64,000 nucleotides of DNA. Origin: Acidiphilium sp. C61 (GTDB lineage: Bacteria; Pseudomonadota; Alphaproteobacteria; Acetobacterales; Acetobacteraceae). The stretch covers positions 1,240,001 through 1,304,000 of the forward strand of contig NZ_CACTIA010000005.1 in NCBI RefSeq assembly GCF_902712915.1, read 5' to 3'. Positions 17,025-24,079 of the stretch are shown here, in pieces. The notes below the pieces were generated by a model. That model did no database searches. It worked only from the letters and a program-made list of their open reading frames with translations, and was not told the DNA's origin. The stretch's first letter is position 1, and each line of letters starts with the position of its first letter. A program made the position numbers and the translations under genes.

Positions 17025-18656
17025 ATGTCGAAAGCCGACACCGTGGTAAACGGGTTGCGGCAGGATCGGGATCGGTATGCGCTGCTGGCATTCTGCTGGG
17101 GCGACCTGCTTCTGACGCTCGACCGCGATCTGCGGATCGAGACCATGTCCGGCGCGAGCGAGGCGCTGACCGGCCGAACCGTAGCGTCCTGGACCAACCG
17201 GCCATTGGACAATCTGATCGACCGGGCAGATCGCGGGCGGATCGCCGGCATGCTCGAAGCGCTGACGCCGACGCGCCGGGCAATGGCCGGAACCGTCCGC
17301 CTCGACGGTCCCCGCGGCATGGGCACCCGGGTCAGCGTCGCGGCGCACCGGCTCGAGAGCGGCAGCGACCGGATCTACGTCGCCATGCGCAGGCTGCCGG
17401 AGGATGCGCCCGAGACCGCACCTCCGCCGGATGCGGTCGAGGAGGCGCGGCATCTTGCCGGTCGTCTCGCCGCGGCGGGGTCCAGCGGCGCCGAGATGAC
17501 CTTGCTGGCGATCCCGCCGATGGGCGGCGCGACTGATCCCGACAGCAAGCGCCTCGGTGACACGCTGGACAACCTGCTCAAGGCCCATTCGCTCGGCGGC
17601 GATACCGCGACGCGGCTGCACAGCGGTCATTATTCGGTGTTGCACGAGGCGGGACAGAATTTCAGCGCGTTGGTCGGCCGGATCGAGGCCATGATCCACG
17701 CGGCCGACCCAGCCGCGCCGCGCGTGGAAGCCGTGACCCTGCCGATGCGCGAAGCGAGCATGAGCGAGGACGATCTGGCGCGCGGGCTGGTCTATGCCAT
17801 GCACCGTTTCGGCGAGGGCCAGGGCATGACGCTGCAGGAGGCGGGAGAGCGCCTGCGCACGACGCTGAGCGATGCGATGGGAGCGGTGACGCGGCTGCGT
17901 CGGGCGATCGATAACGGAGCCTTCGACCTCGTCTTCCAGCCGATCGTCAACATCGCGGATGGCTCCGTCCACCACTACGAAGTGCTGACCCGCTTCGAGC
18001 ACGCCGGCACGACATCGCCCTTCGAGACGATCCTGCTGGCCGAGGAGACGGGGCTGATCGCCGATTTCGACCTGGCCATGGCGCGCAAGGCGGTGGGGTG
18101 GCTCGCCGCCCGGCCGTTGAACGAATCGCAGGTGAATATCGCGATCAACATCTCCGGCCGTTCGATCGTCGACCCTGCCTATTCCAGCGGGCTGCACCGG
18201 CTGCTCGACGAAAACGGATGGCTGGGCCGTCGCCTTTCATTCGAGATTACCGAAAGTGCCCAGATCGCCGATCTCGATTCCGCCAACGGCTTCATTCAGG
18301 GGCTGCGCAACCGCGGCTTCGCGGTGATGCTCGACGATTTCGGCGCCGGCGCCTCGTCATTCCGGTATCTCTCGGTGCTGGAGGTCGATGCGGTGAAGTT
18401 CGACGGCGATGCGATCCGCCACGCGCAGCGGGCGCAGAAGGGCCGCGCCTTTCTCTCGGCGCTGACCGAATTGTGCCGCCGGATGGGGATCAGCACCATC
18501 GCGGAAATGATCGAGACGCCGGAGGCACGGGATTTCGTGCGGGAGTGCGGCTGCCACTATGCGCAGGGATATCTTTATGGCGCACCGGCACCGGATATCA
18601 GCCGCTTCGCGCGCCTGCCCAAAGCGGGGCTGCCGGTCGCACTTCGGCTCGGCTGA
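17025..18656 (+). CDS. EAL-domain c-di-GMP phosphodiesterase with PAS-like and degenerate GGDEF-like regions
   Basis: 543 aa, no membrane segment. Residues about 20-125 look PAS-like. About 145-235 resembles a GGDEF fold with no GGDEF signature: the hairpin position reads RLHSGHYSVL. The EAL domain spans about 290-540 and keeps the catalytic set: E319 (EVLTR), the Asn of INIS, FEITES, LDDFGAG, the Lys of AVKFDG, IAEMIE and the Gln of YAQGYLYG. Hydrolysis of c-di-GMP is therefore likely. The nearby motAB genes suggest motility control, but that is inference. The gene is separated by 147 bp from cinA and followed by palindromic element b. Confidence 0.9.
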   Translation: MSKADTVVNGLRQDRDRYALLAFCWGDLLLTLDRDLRIETMSGASEALTGRTVASWTNRPLDNLIDRADRGRIAGMLEALTPTRRAMAGTVRLDGPRGMGTRVSVAAHRLESGSDRIYVAMRRLPEDAPETAPPPDAVEEARHLAGRLAAAGSSGAEMTLLAIPPMGGATDPDSKRLGDTLDNLLKAHSLGGDTATRLHSGHYSVLHEAGQNFSALVGRIEAMIHAADPAAPRVEAVTLPMREASMSEDDLARGLVYAMHRFGEGQGMTLQEAGERLRTTLSDAMGAVTRLRRAIDNGAFDLVFQPIVNIADGSVHHYEVLTRFEHAGTTSPFETILLAEETGLIADFDLAMARKAVGWLAARPLNESQVNIAINISGRSIVDPAYSSGLHRLLDENGWLGRRLSFEITESAQIADLDSANGFIQGLRNRGFAVMLDDFGAGASSFRYLSVLEVDAVKFDGDAIRHAQRAQKGRAFLSALTELCRRMGISTIAEMIETPEARDFVRECGCHYAQGYLYGAPAPDISRFARLPKAGLPVALRLG

Positions 18657-18670
18657 ACCTCGTCCGGCGG

Positions 18671-18782
18671 GTCAGAGCACGTTCCGATCCATCAGGATCG
18701 GATGTCGTGCTCTGTTTTTTTGATAAATATAGCATCTTTATCCGATCAGATGATCCCATCTGATCGGATAAAGATGCTCTAG
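18671..18782 (-). repeat. CTAG palindromic element, copy b (full length, perfect stem)
   Basis: Minus orientation. Hairpin 1 has perfectly complementary 22-base arms, better than any other copy because the left arm also contains the TTTATCC segment. A linker with a run of seven T on the plus strand leads to hairpin 2. The right end CTAG supplies the TAG stop of the minus-strand chromate transporter gene at 18779-18781. The EAL gene ends 14 bp before the left end, so the element can terminate both converging transcripts. Confidence 0.92.
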
Positions 18783-19291
18783 AACAGCGCGGCCCCGAGG
18801 GCGGCGGCGGCAGCGAGCAGAACCAGCGGATGCAACCGGACGCGAAGCGAAACAAGCATGACCGCGAGCGTGATCGCCCAGGCTCGCAGACCATGATCGG
18901 CCGCGCGGACGACGACGAGGGCGGCGGCGAGGATCAGCCCCCCCGAAACCGGCGTGATCGCCGCCTGCAGAACCAGCCGCCAGCGCGCGGCGCGGAACCG
19001 TTCCCACACCCCGGCGACCACAACCGTCAGCACGCTCGAAGGACCGATCATGCCGAGCGTGGCAACCAGCGCGCCGGCAATCCCTGCCACATGCAGGCCG
19101 ATCAGCGTCGCGATCAGCATGTTCGGGCCGGGGCTGGTCTGGGCGAGGCCGAACAGGGCGGCGAATTGTGGCGCGCTCATCCAGTGATGGGCGACAACGG
19201 CGCGCGCCATCGCCGGCAAGGTGCTGGCAACCCCGCCGATCGCGATCAGCGACAGGCCGGCGAACAGGCCGAGCAGGACAAGCAGGATCAT
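18779..19291 (-). CDS. Chromate transporter, short-chain CHR subunit (second gene of pair)
   Basis: 170 aa from the ATG at 19291, which overlaps the upstream subunit stop by 4 bp (ATGA); an ATG 15 bp earlier is possible. It is mostly hydrophobic, with about five to six helices. It has the CHR landmarks IGGVASTLPAMAR and TSPGPNMLIATLIG. Single-domain CHR proteins work as pairs in opposite membrane orientation, equivalent to the two halves of long ChrA. Chromate efflux is the family annotation; the natural substrate may be another anion. Confidence 0.88.
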   Translation of the reverse strand: MILLVLLGLFAGLSLIAIGGVASTLPAMARAVVAHHWMSAPQFAALFGLAQTSPGPNMLIATLIGLHVAGIAGALVATLGMIGPSSVLTVVVAGVWERFRAARWRLVLQAAITPVSGGLILAAALVVVRAADHGLRAWAITLAVMLVSLRVRLHPLVLLAAAAALGAALF

Positions 19292-19833
19292 CGATGCTGC
19301 CGCCACGCGACGAACACGGACAGCGGTGTTACGACGACGATGACCGCCGGCAGCGGCAGGTGCAGAACGCCGAACAGGGCAAAGGCAAGGCCAACAACGG
19401 CAGCGCGCGCGGGAAGGCGCGCGGCAGGCCAGGCGATGCGCAGCGCGGCCGCCGCGAACAGGCCCGCAGCACCGGCGGCAAGTCCCTGCAACGCGTGATG
19501 AACCGGCGGGATCGAGCCGATCCGCTCATAGACGGTGCCGAGCGCGATCACGATGGCGACCGGCGCGGCAAGCAATCCGACAATGGCGACCATCGCGCCG
19601 GCGAAGCCACGCTGCCGGGCGCCGAAGGCGGCGGCGAGATTCACCACGTTGGGGCCGGGCAGGAACTGGCACAGGCTGAACAGATCCGAGAATTCCGCCG
19701 CGGTGAGCCACCCGCGGCGCTCGACCATGATGCGCCGGGCAAACGGCAGCACGCCGCCGAAGCCGGACAGCCCGGCGACGAAGAAGCCGGAGAACAGCGC
19801 GGCGAGGCTGGGACGGGGCGATTCGGCGGTCAT
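19288..19833 (-). CDS. Chromate transporter, short-chain CHR subunit (first gene of pair)
   Basis: 181 aa from the ATG at 19833 (MTAESPRPSLAALFSGFF). It carries the N-terminal CHR signature GFGGVLPFARRIMVERRGW (about 23-41) and QFLPGPNVVNLAAAFG (about 55-70). About six membrane helices are predicted by eye. Together with the overlapping downstream gene it makes a two-gene CHR transporter. No chrB-type regulator is next to it. Confidence 0.9.
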   Translation of the reverse strand: MTAESPRPSLAALFSGFFVAGLSGFGGVLPFARRIMVERRGWLTAAEFSDLFSLCQFLPGPNVVNLAAAFGARQRGFAGAMVAIVGLLAAPVAIVIALGTVYERIGSIPPVHHALQGLAAGAAGLFAAAALRIAWPAARLPARAAVVGLAFALFGVLHLPLPAVIVVVTPLSVFVAWRQHR

Positions 19834-19896
19834 TGAAATCACTATGCCCCGGCGCCGATGATCGACAAACCTGACCCGCTCGGGCAGGGTAGCGGC

Positions 19897-20421
19897 ATGA
19901 ACGATGACGACGGCGATCGCGCCGCACAACCGGGCGGGGAACTCGCGCTGCGCGCCGGTCCGGCGCGGCCCAATCCGCCACTGCCGATCGCATTGATGAT
20001 CCTGCTCCTTGGCCTCGCCGCCCCCTTCGTGTTCGTGCGGACGGCGCAGCCAAGCCCGTTCCTGACCATGATGGCGCTGCTGCTGCCGCTTGCCGGCACG
20101 ATCGCGGTGATCGGCGCGGTCGAGTCGATGCGGCGGCTGCGCGCCGACAGGGCGATACGCGCGCGCGCGGTCATCGGGGTGGAGGGCATCACGCTGCACC
20201 GCAAGCCGGCGGATGCCGAGCATCACGCCTGGACGGACATCGCCAGCGCCGATGTGACAGCGACGGTCCTTACCCTGATCCTGCGCGGCGAGGGCGGGAA
20301 GCGGGTGCGCCGGGCAGTGCGCTACGGCAGGCTGGAGACGCCGGTAGAAATGCTGCGCGGGCGGATCGCGCAGGGGTTGCGTACGGGCGGAAGCGTCACA
20401 GAGGCGGATCAGTTGTCATAA
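19897..20421 (+). CDS. Hypothetical small membrane protein
   Basis: 174 aa from the ATG at 19897 (GGGCAGGG upstream); an ATG at 19858 is in frame. I do not recognise the family. A Pro-rich N-terminus precedes two hydrophobic segments (about 31-47 and 56-76, separated by a short loop). A basic linker and a soluble C-terminal part of about 85 residues follow, rich in beta-type residues (ITLHRKPADAEHHAWTDIASADV, then TVLTLILRGEG), reminiscent of a PH-like bacterial membrane protein. It is divergent from the chromate genes and ends inside the candidate Pho box of pstS. Confidence 0.65.
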   Translation: MNDDDGDRAAQPGGELALRAGPARPNPPLPIALMILLLGLAAPFVFVRTAQPSPFLTMMALLLPLAGTIAVIGAVESMRRLRADRAIRARAVIGVEGITLHRKPADAEHHAWTDIASADVTATVLTLILRGEGGKRVRRAVRYGRLETPVEMLRGRIAQGLRTGGSVTEADQLS

Positions 20422-20452
20422 AAGCTTCACCGACAACCGGTCGCGTTGTCAC
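20413..20452 (+). promoter_or_regulatory. Candidate PhoB binding site upstream of pstS
   Basis: Sequence TTGTCAT at 20413, AAAA spacer, GCTTCAC at 20424, and another TTGTCAC at 20446. The units lie at multiples of 11 bp (0, 11, 33), the spacing of Pho boxes made of 7-bp direct repeats with 4-bp spacers. The middle unit at 20435 is poor. The first unit overlaps the stop codon of the preceding gene. It lies 84-123 bp upstream of the pstS start. Confidence 0.6.
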
Positions 20453-20535
20453 ACTGGATCATCTAGATGGCGCGGCAGGACGTAGTGATGCGTTCGAGTA
20501 TGAATTCGCCATCGCAACCGAAAGGGAGATCCATC

Positions 20536-21615
20536 GTGCGATCAGATTCCAAACTGCGGCGTTCCGTCATCATGGGTGCCGGTGCTGCCGCTCTGCTGGT
20601 CGCCGGCCTCGGCGCTGGCGCCGCATCGGCCGCCCAGACCGTGACCCTGACCGAGACCGGCTCCTCGCTGCTCTACCCGCTGTTCAATATCTGGGTGCCG
20701 CATTTCGAGAAGGCGCATCCGGGCATCCGCGTCACGACGCAGAGCACCGGTTCGGGCACCGGCATCGCGCAGGCGATCAAGGGCCTCGTGCAGATCGGCG
20801 CGTCCGACGCGTACATGTCGAACGGCCAGCTGAAGCAGAGCCCGGGCATCCTGAACATCCCGCTCGCGATCTCGGCGCAGTCGATCAACTACAACCTCCC
20901 CGGCCTGAACGGGCACCACCTGGTGTTCTCCGGCCCGGTGCTCGCCGGCATCTATTCCGGCACGATCAACAACTGGGATTCGCCGGCGATCGCGAAGCTG
21001 AACCCGGGCGTGAAGCTGCCGAACCACAAGATCATCCCGGTGCACCGCACCGACGGTTCGGGTGATACCTTCATCTTCTCGCAGTATTTGAGCTTCTCCA
21101 CCCCCGACTGGAACAGCAAGATCGGCTACGGCACCAGCATCTCCTGGCCGGCGGTGCAGGGCGGGCTCGGCGCGCAGGGCAATCCCGGCATGGTCGAGGC
21201 GCTGAAGGGCAACAAGTATTCGATCGCCTATGTCGGCGTCAGCTTTGCCCAGCAGATCGACGCTGCGAAGCTCGGCACCGCGAAGCTGGTGAACCGCGCT
21301 GGCAAGGCCGTTCTCCCGACCGCCAAGACCGTGAGCGCCGCGGCCGCTGCGCTGGGCGACAAGACCCCGACCGATGAGCGCATCAGCCTGATCTTCGCGC
21401 CAGGTGCGAACAGCTACCCGATCATCAACTATGAATATGCGATCGTGAACAAGAAGCAGGCGAACAAGGCCACTGCCGATGCGGTGAAGACCCTGCTGAC
21501 CTGGGCCTCCAACCAGGGCAATGCCGAGCAGTATCTGAAGCAGGTGCACTTCAAGGCCCTGCCGAAGAAGATCCGCGAGCTGTCCGCGAAGCAGATCGCC
21601 CAGATCGAGGGCTGA
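20536..21615 (+). CDS. pstS: Phosphate ABC transporter substrate-binding protein PstS
   Basis: 359 aa from a GTG at 20536 that has the Shine-Dalgarno AAGGGAG at a good distance; upstream ATGs at 20500 or 20467 are in frame but lack one. The signal peptide is RRSVIMGAGAAALLVAGLG with cleavage near ASA-AQ. The mature protein begins TVTLTETGSSLLYPLF. Phosphate-binding residues are seen in QSTGSGTGIAQA, ASDAYMS and HRTDGSGDTFIFSQYL. It captures phosphate in the periplasm for PstCA. A candidate Pho box lies upstream and a hairpin separates it from pstC. Confidence 0.96.
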   Translation: MRSDSKLRRSVIMGAGAAALLVAGLGAGAASAAQTVTLTETGSSLLYPLFNIWVPHFEKAHPGIRVTTQSTGSGTGIAQAIKGLVQIGASDAYMSNGQLKQSPGILNIPLAISAQSINYNLPGLNGHHLVFSGPVLAGIYSGTINNWDSPAIAKLNPGVKLPNHKIIPVHRTDGSGDTFIFSQYLSFSTPDWNSKIGYGTSISWPAVQGGLGAQGNPGMVEALKGNKYSIAYVGVSFAQQIDAAKLGTAKLVNRAGKAVLPTAKTVSAAAAALGDKTPTDERISLIFAPGANSYPIINYEYAIVNKKQANKATADAVKTLLTWASNQGNAEQYLKQVHFKALPKKIRELSAKQIAQIEG

Positions 21616-21650
21616 TCCACGGAGAGCCGCAAGGCTTGACGAGACGACCC

Positions 21651-21679
21651 CTGCCCTTCCGGCTTCGCCGGAGGGGCAG
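21651..21679 (+). promoter_or_regulatory. Hairpin between pstS and pstC
   Basis: A 12-bp stem (CTGCCCTTCCGG against CCGGAGGGGCAG, one T-G wobble) around a CTTCG loop. There is only a weak T-rich tail. It probably protects the 3' end of pstS mRNA or partly stops transcription, so that binding protein is made in excess over the permeases. Confidence 0.65.
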
Positions 21680-21699
21680 TTTCGTGTAAGGGGTGCCGC

Positions 21700-22674
21700 A
21701 TGTCGAAGGTGAAACCGTTCAGGCTGACCATGGCGGCGGTCGCGCTGCTGATCCCGCTGGCGCTGGCTGCCATCGTCTTCTTTCTCGCGCGCTATTCGTG
21801 GCAGGCGATCGGGTTCAACGGGCTGCGCTTCCTGTGGACGATCAACTGGAATCTCGGGAATCTCTACGGCAACACGGTGATCCACCACGGCTACGAGGTC
21901 CCGCCCGGTGCGAATTACGGGATACTCGCCTTCATCGTCGGCACTCTGTTCTCCTCCTTCCTCGCAATCCTGTTCGCCGTGCCGGTGAGCGTCGGCACCG
22001 CGATGTTTCTTTCGGAAAAAGCGCCGGCGCGGATGCGACCCTGGCTGACCATGCTGGTCGAGCTGGTCGCCGTGGTGCCGAGCGTGGTTTTCGGCCTGTG
22101 GGGCATTTTCGTGCTGGTGCCGCTGATCGCGAACTGGATCAGCCCGGCGATCACCGCGGTGTTCGGCTTCATACCCTTCTTCAACATGAACAACAGCACC
22201 GGCAGCGGCTACGGGCTGCTCGCCGCCTCGATCGTGCTGGCCCTGATGATCACGCCGATCATCACCACGACGCTGTACGACGCGCTCAACCAGGTGCCGC
22301 GCGAATTGCGGGAATCGGCCTATGCGCTGGGAGCGACGCATTTCGAGGTCGTTGCCAGCACCATGCTGCCGACCGCTCGCGTCACGCTGATCGGCGGCAT
22401 CGTGCTGGCGCTTGGCCGCGCGCTGGGCGAGACGATGGCGGTGCTGATGGTTTCGGGCGGCGCGCTCAACTACCTGCCGGGGACGATCTTCACCCCGATC
22501 AGCACGATGGCCGCCTTCATCCTCTCGCAGCTCGACAGCGCGCTGCAGGACCCGAGCAACATGGCGGTGAAGTCGCTTGCTGAAATCGCGCTCGTGCTGT
22601 TCGTCATCACCGTGCTGGTCAACGCGGCCGCACGCCTGCTGGTCAGGAGGACGATCAATGTCCGCAACGCATGA
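21700..22674 (+). CDS. pstC: Phosphate ABC transporter permease PstC
   Basis: 324 aa with six membrane helices. The conserved cytoplasmic EAA loop is ELRESAYALGATHFEVVAST (about 206-225), followed by GRALGETMAV. The N-terminal helix (LTMAAVALLIPLALAAIVFFLA) and the periplasmic loop of about 40 residues match PstC. It forms the inner-membrane channel with PstA. Its end overlaps the pstA start by 17 bp. Confidence 0.95.
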   Translation: MSKVKPFRLTMAAVALLIPLALAAIVFFLARYSWQAIGFNGLRFLWTINWNLGNLYGNTVIHHGYEVPPGANYGILAFIVGTLFSSFLAILFAVPVSVGTAMFLSEKAPARMRPWLTMLVELVAVVPSVVFGLWGIFVLVPLIANWISPAITAVFGFIPFFNMNNSTGSGYGLLAASIVLALMITPIITTTLYDALNQVPRELRESAYALGATHFEVVASTMLPTARVTLIGGIVLALGRALGETMAVLMVSGGALNYLPGTIFTPISTMAAFILSQLDSALQDPSNMAVKSLAEIALVLFVITVLVNAAARLLVRRTINVRNA

Positions 22675-23527
22675 TGCCACGCCGGCGCGGCTGACGACGC
22701 TCGAACGGCGGCGCTACGCGACCAACATCATCGGCTGGGGGCTGTGCACCCTCGCCTTTCTGCTGATCGCCGTGCCGCTGCTCGATCTCGTGCTGACGGT
22801 AACGCTCAAGGGCGCCTCGGCATTCTCGGTCGCGCTCTTCACCACCTCGACGAACGGGGTGACGGGCGGGCTGCAGAACGCGATCATCGGCACGCTGGTG
22901 CTCTCGCTCGGCTCGCTCCTGATCGCCGCGCCGATCGGGATCGGCGCCGGGATCTATCTCTCGGAATATGGCGCGAACCGCTTCGGCGCGACCGTGCGCT
23001 TCCTGGCCGACACGTTGACCGGCACGCCCTCGATCGTACTGGGCTATTTCTCCTACATCACCATGGTAATCGGGCTCGGCTGGAAATTCTCCGCACTGGC
23101 CGGGGCGATCACGCTGGCCATCATGGTCGTGCCCTATCTGGCGCGGATCACCGAAATGTCCCTCCGGCGGGTGCCGATCAGCATGCGCGAGGCGGCCTAT
23201 GCGCTGGGCGCGCGGGATCATACCGTGGCCTCACGCATCGTGCTGGCAGCGGCAGCACCGGGCGTGATCACCGGCGTGCTGCTGTCGCTCGCGATCTCGG
23301 TCGGCGAAACGGCGCCACTGATCTATACTGCCGGGTGGTCCAACTATCTCTGGTCCGGCAAGCTCACCAACGAGCCGATCGGCTACCTGACCTATGTCAT
23401 CTGGACCTTCATCAACGAACCGAACCCACAATCCCACGCCCTTGCCTTCGCCGCGGCGCTGCTTGTGATGCTCGTCGTGCTGGCGATCAATATCGGCGTG
23501 CGGATGATCTTGCGGCGGGATCCGTGA
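22658..23527 (+). CDS. pstA: Phosphate ABC transporter permease PstA
   Basis: 289 aa from the ATG at 22658, preceded by CAGGAGGA. It has six membrane helices, with the EAA loop SMREAAYALGARDHTVASRI (about 180-199) and SVGETAPLIYTAG. It pairs with PstC. No pstB ATPase or phoU gene follows: the next gene is on the other strand and unrelated. The ATPase must therefore be encoded elsewhere. Confidence 0.95.
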   Translation: MSATHDATPARLTTLERRRYATNIIGWGLCTLAFLLIAVPLLDLVLTVTLKGASAFSVALFTTSTNGVTGGLQNAIIGTLVLSLGSLLIAAPIGIGAGIYLSEYGANRFGATVRFLADTLTGTPSIVLGYFSYITMVIGLGWKFSALAGAITLAIMVVPYLARITEMSLRRVPISMREAAYALGARDHTVASRIVLAAAAPGVITGVLLSLAISVGETAPLIYTAGWSNYLWSGKLTNEPIGYLTYVIWTFINEPNPQSHALAFAAALLVMLVVLAINIGVRMILRRDP

Positions 23528-23557
23528 TCAGCTCTCACGCCTGATATCGGCGACCAA

Positions 23558-23574
23558 CCCGCCCACAAGGCGGG
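23558..23574 (+). terminator. Weak hairpin after pstA
   Basis: CCCGCC and GGCGGG arms around a CACAA loop, 30 bp after the pstA stop. There is no T-tract, so intrinsic termination is doubtful; it may act as a 3' stabiliser for the pst mRNA. Confidence 0.35.
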
Positions 23575-23619
23575 CTAGTCCTGCGGGCGCGATCGGAAAG
23601 ACGTTGCGCTGACGATCGC

Positions 23620-24018
23620 TCATCGCAGCCGCGCCAGCAACAGAGCAGCCTCCGCACCGAGGACAAGCCAGGTGATGAGCGCGCCGGGCGCGCGGCAGAG
23701 GAATTGCTGAAGGGAATTCTCCGGCGCGATCATGCCGAACGGGTGGATGATGCGCGCGATCAGCAGCGGGAAGAGCAGCGCGTTCATCTCAAGCCGCCCT
23801 GCCCCGCTTGCCTCGAGACAGGCCGCAAGCAGCAGGATCAGCGGAACATATTCAGCGAAATTGGCATGCGCGCGGATGCGCCGGGCAAGGCGCGCATTGC
23901 CGCCATCGCCGTGAATCACCCGGAACCCGACCCGGCCAAAACCAACCCAGAGCGAGAGCGCGAGATAAATCAGGGCGAGCAGGGCGCCGTACCCGGCGGT
24001 AACGGTGGGGAAGGTCAT
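23620..24018 (-). CDS. MAPEG-family membrane protein
   Basis: 132 aa with four hydrophobic helices. Features typical of MAPEG proteins in bacteria are RRIRAHANFAEYVPLILLLA (about 46-65), with the conserved Arg, Asn and Glu used for glutathione binding, and ARIIHPFGM (about 87-95). The family contains microsomal glutathione transferase-like proteins; the bacterial substrates are mostly unknown. Single gene, convergent with pstA. Confidence 0.9.
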   Translation of the reverse strand: MTFPTVTAGYGALLALIYLALSLWVGFGRVGFRVIHGDGGNARLARRIRAHANFAEYVPLILLLAACLEASGAGRLEMNALLFPLLIARIIHPFGMIAPENSLQQFLCRAPGALITWLVLGAEAALLLARLR

Positions 24019-24024
24019 GATTCA

Positions 24025-24079
24025 GTGCTCTATCATGTTGATAAATTGAGCATCCTTATCTGATCCTATGACGCCCTAG
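24025..24079 (-). repeat. CTAG palindromic element, copy c (degenerate, partial)
   Basis: Minus orientation. It keeps the GTGCTC start, the linker (TATCATGTTGATAAAT) and one arm of hairpin 1 (GAGCATCCTTATCTGATC). The other arm has decayed to TATGACGCC before a terminal CTAG. That CTAG supplies the TAG stop of the M3 peptidase gene. Confidence 0.75.

Noticed and set aside
20542..22680. A 712-codon minus-strand frame opposite pstS and pstC.
   Set aside because: It is His/Asp/Arg-rich with no domain, and the plus strand has clear PstS and PstC.
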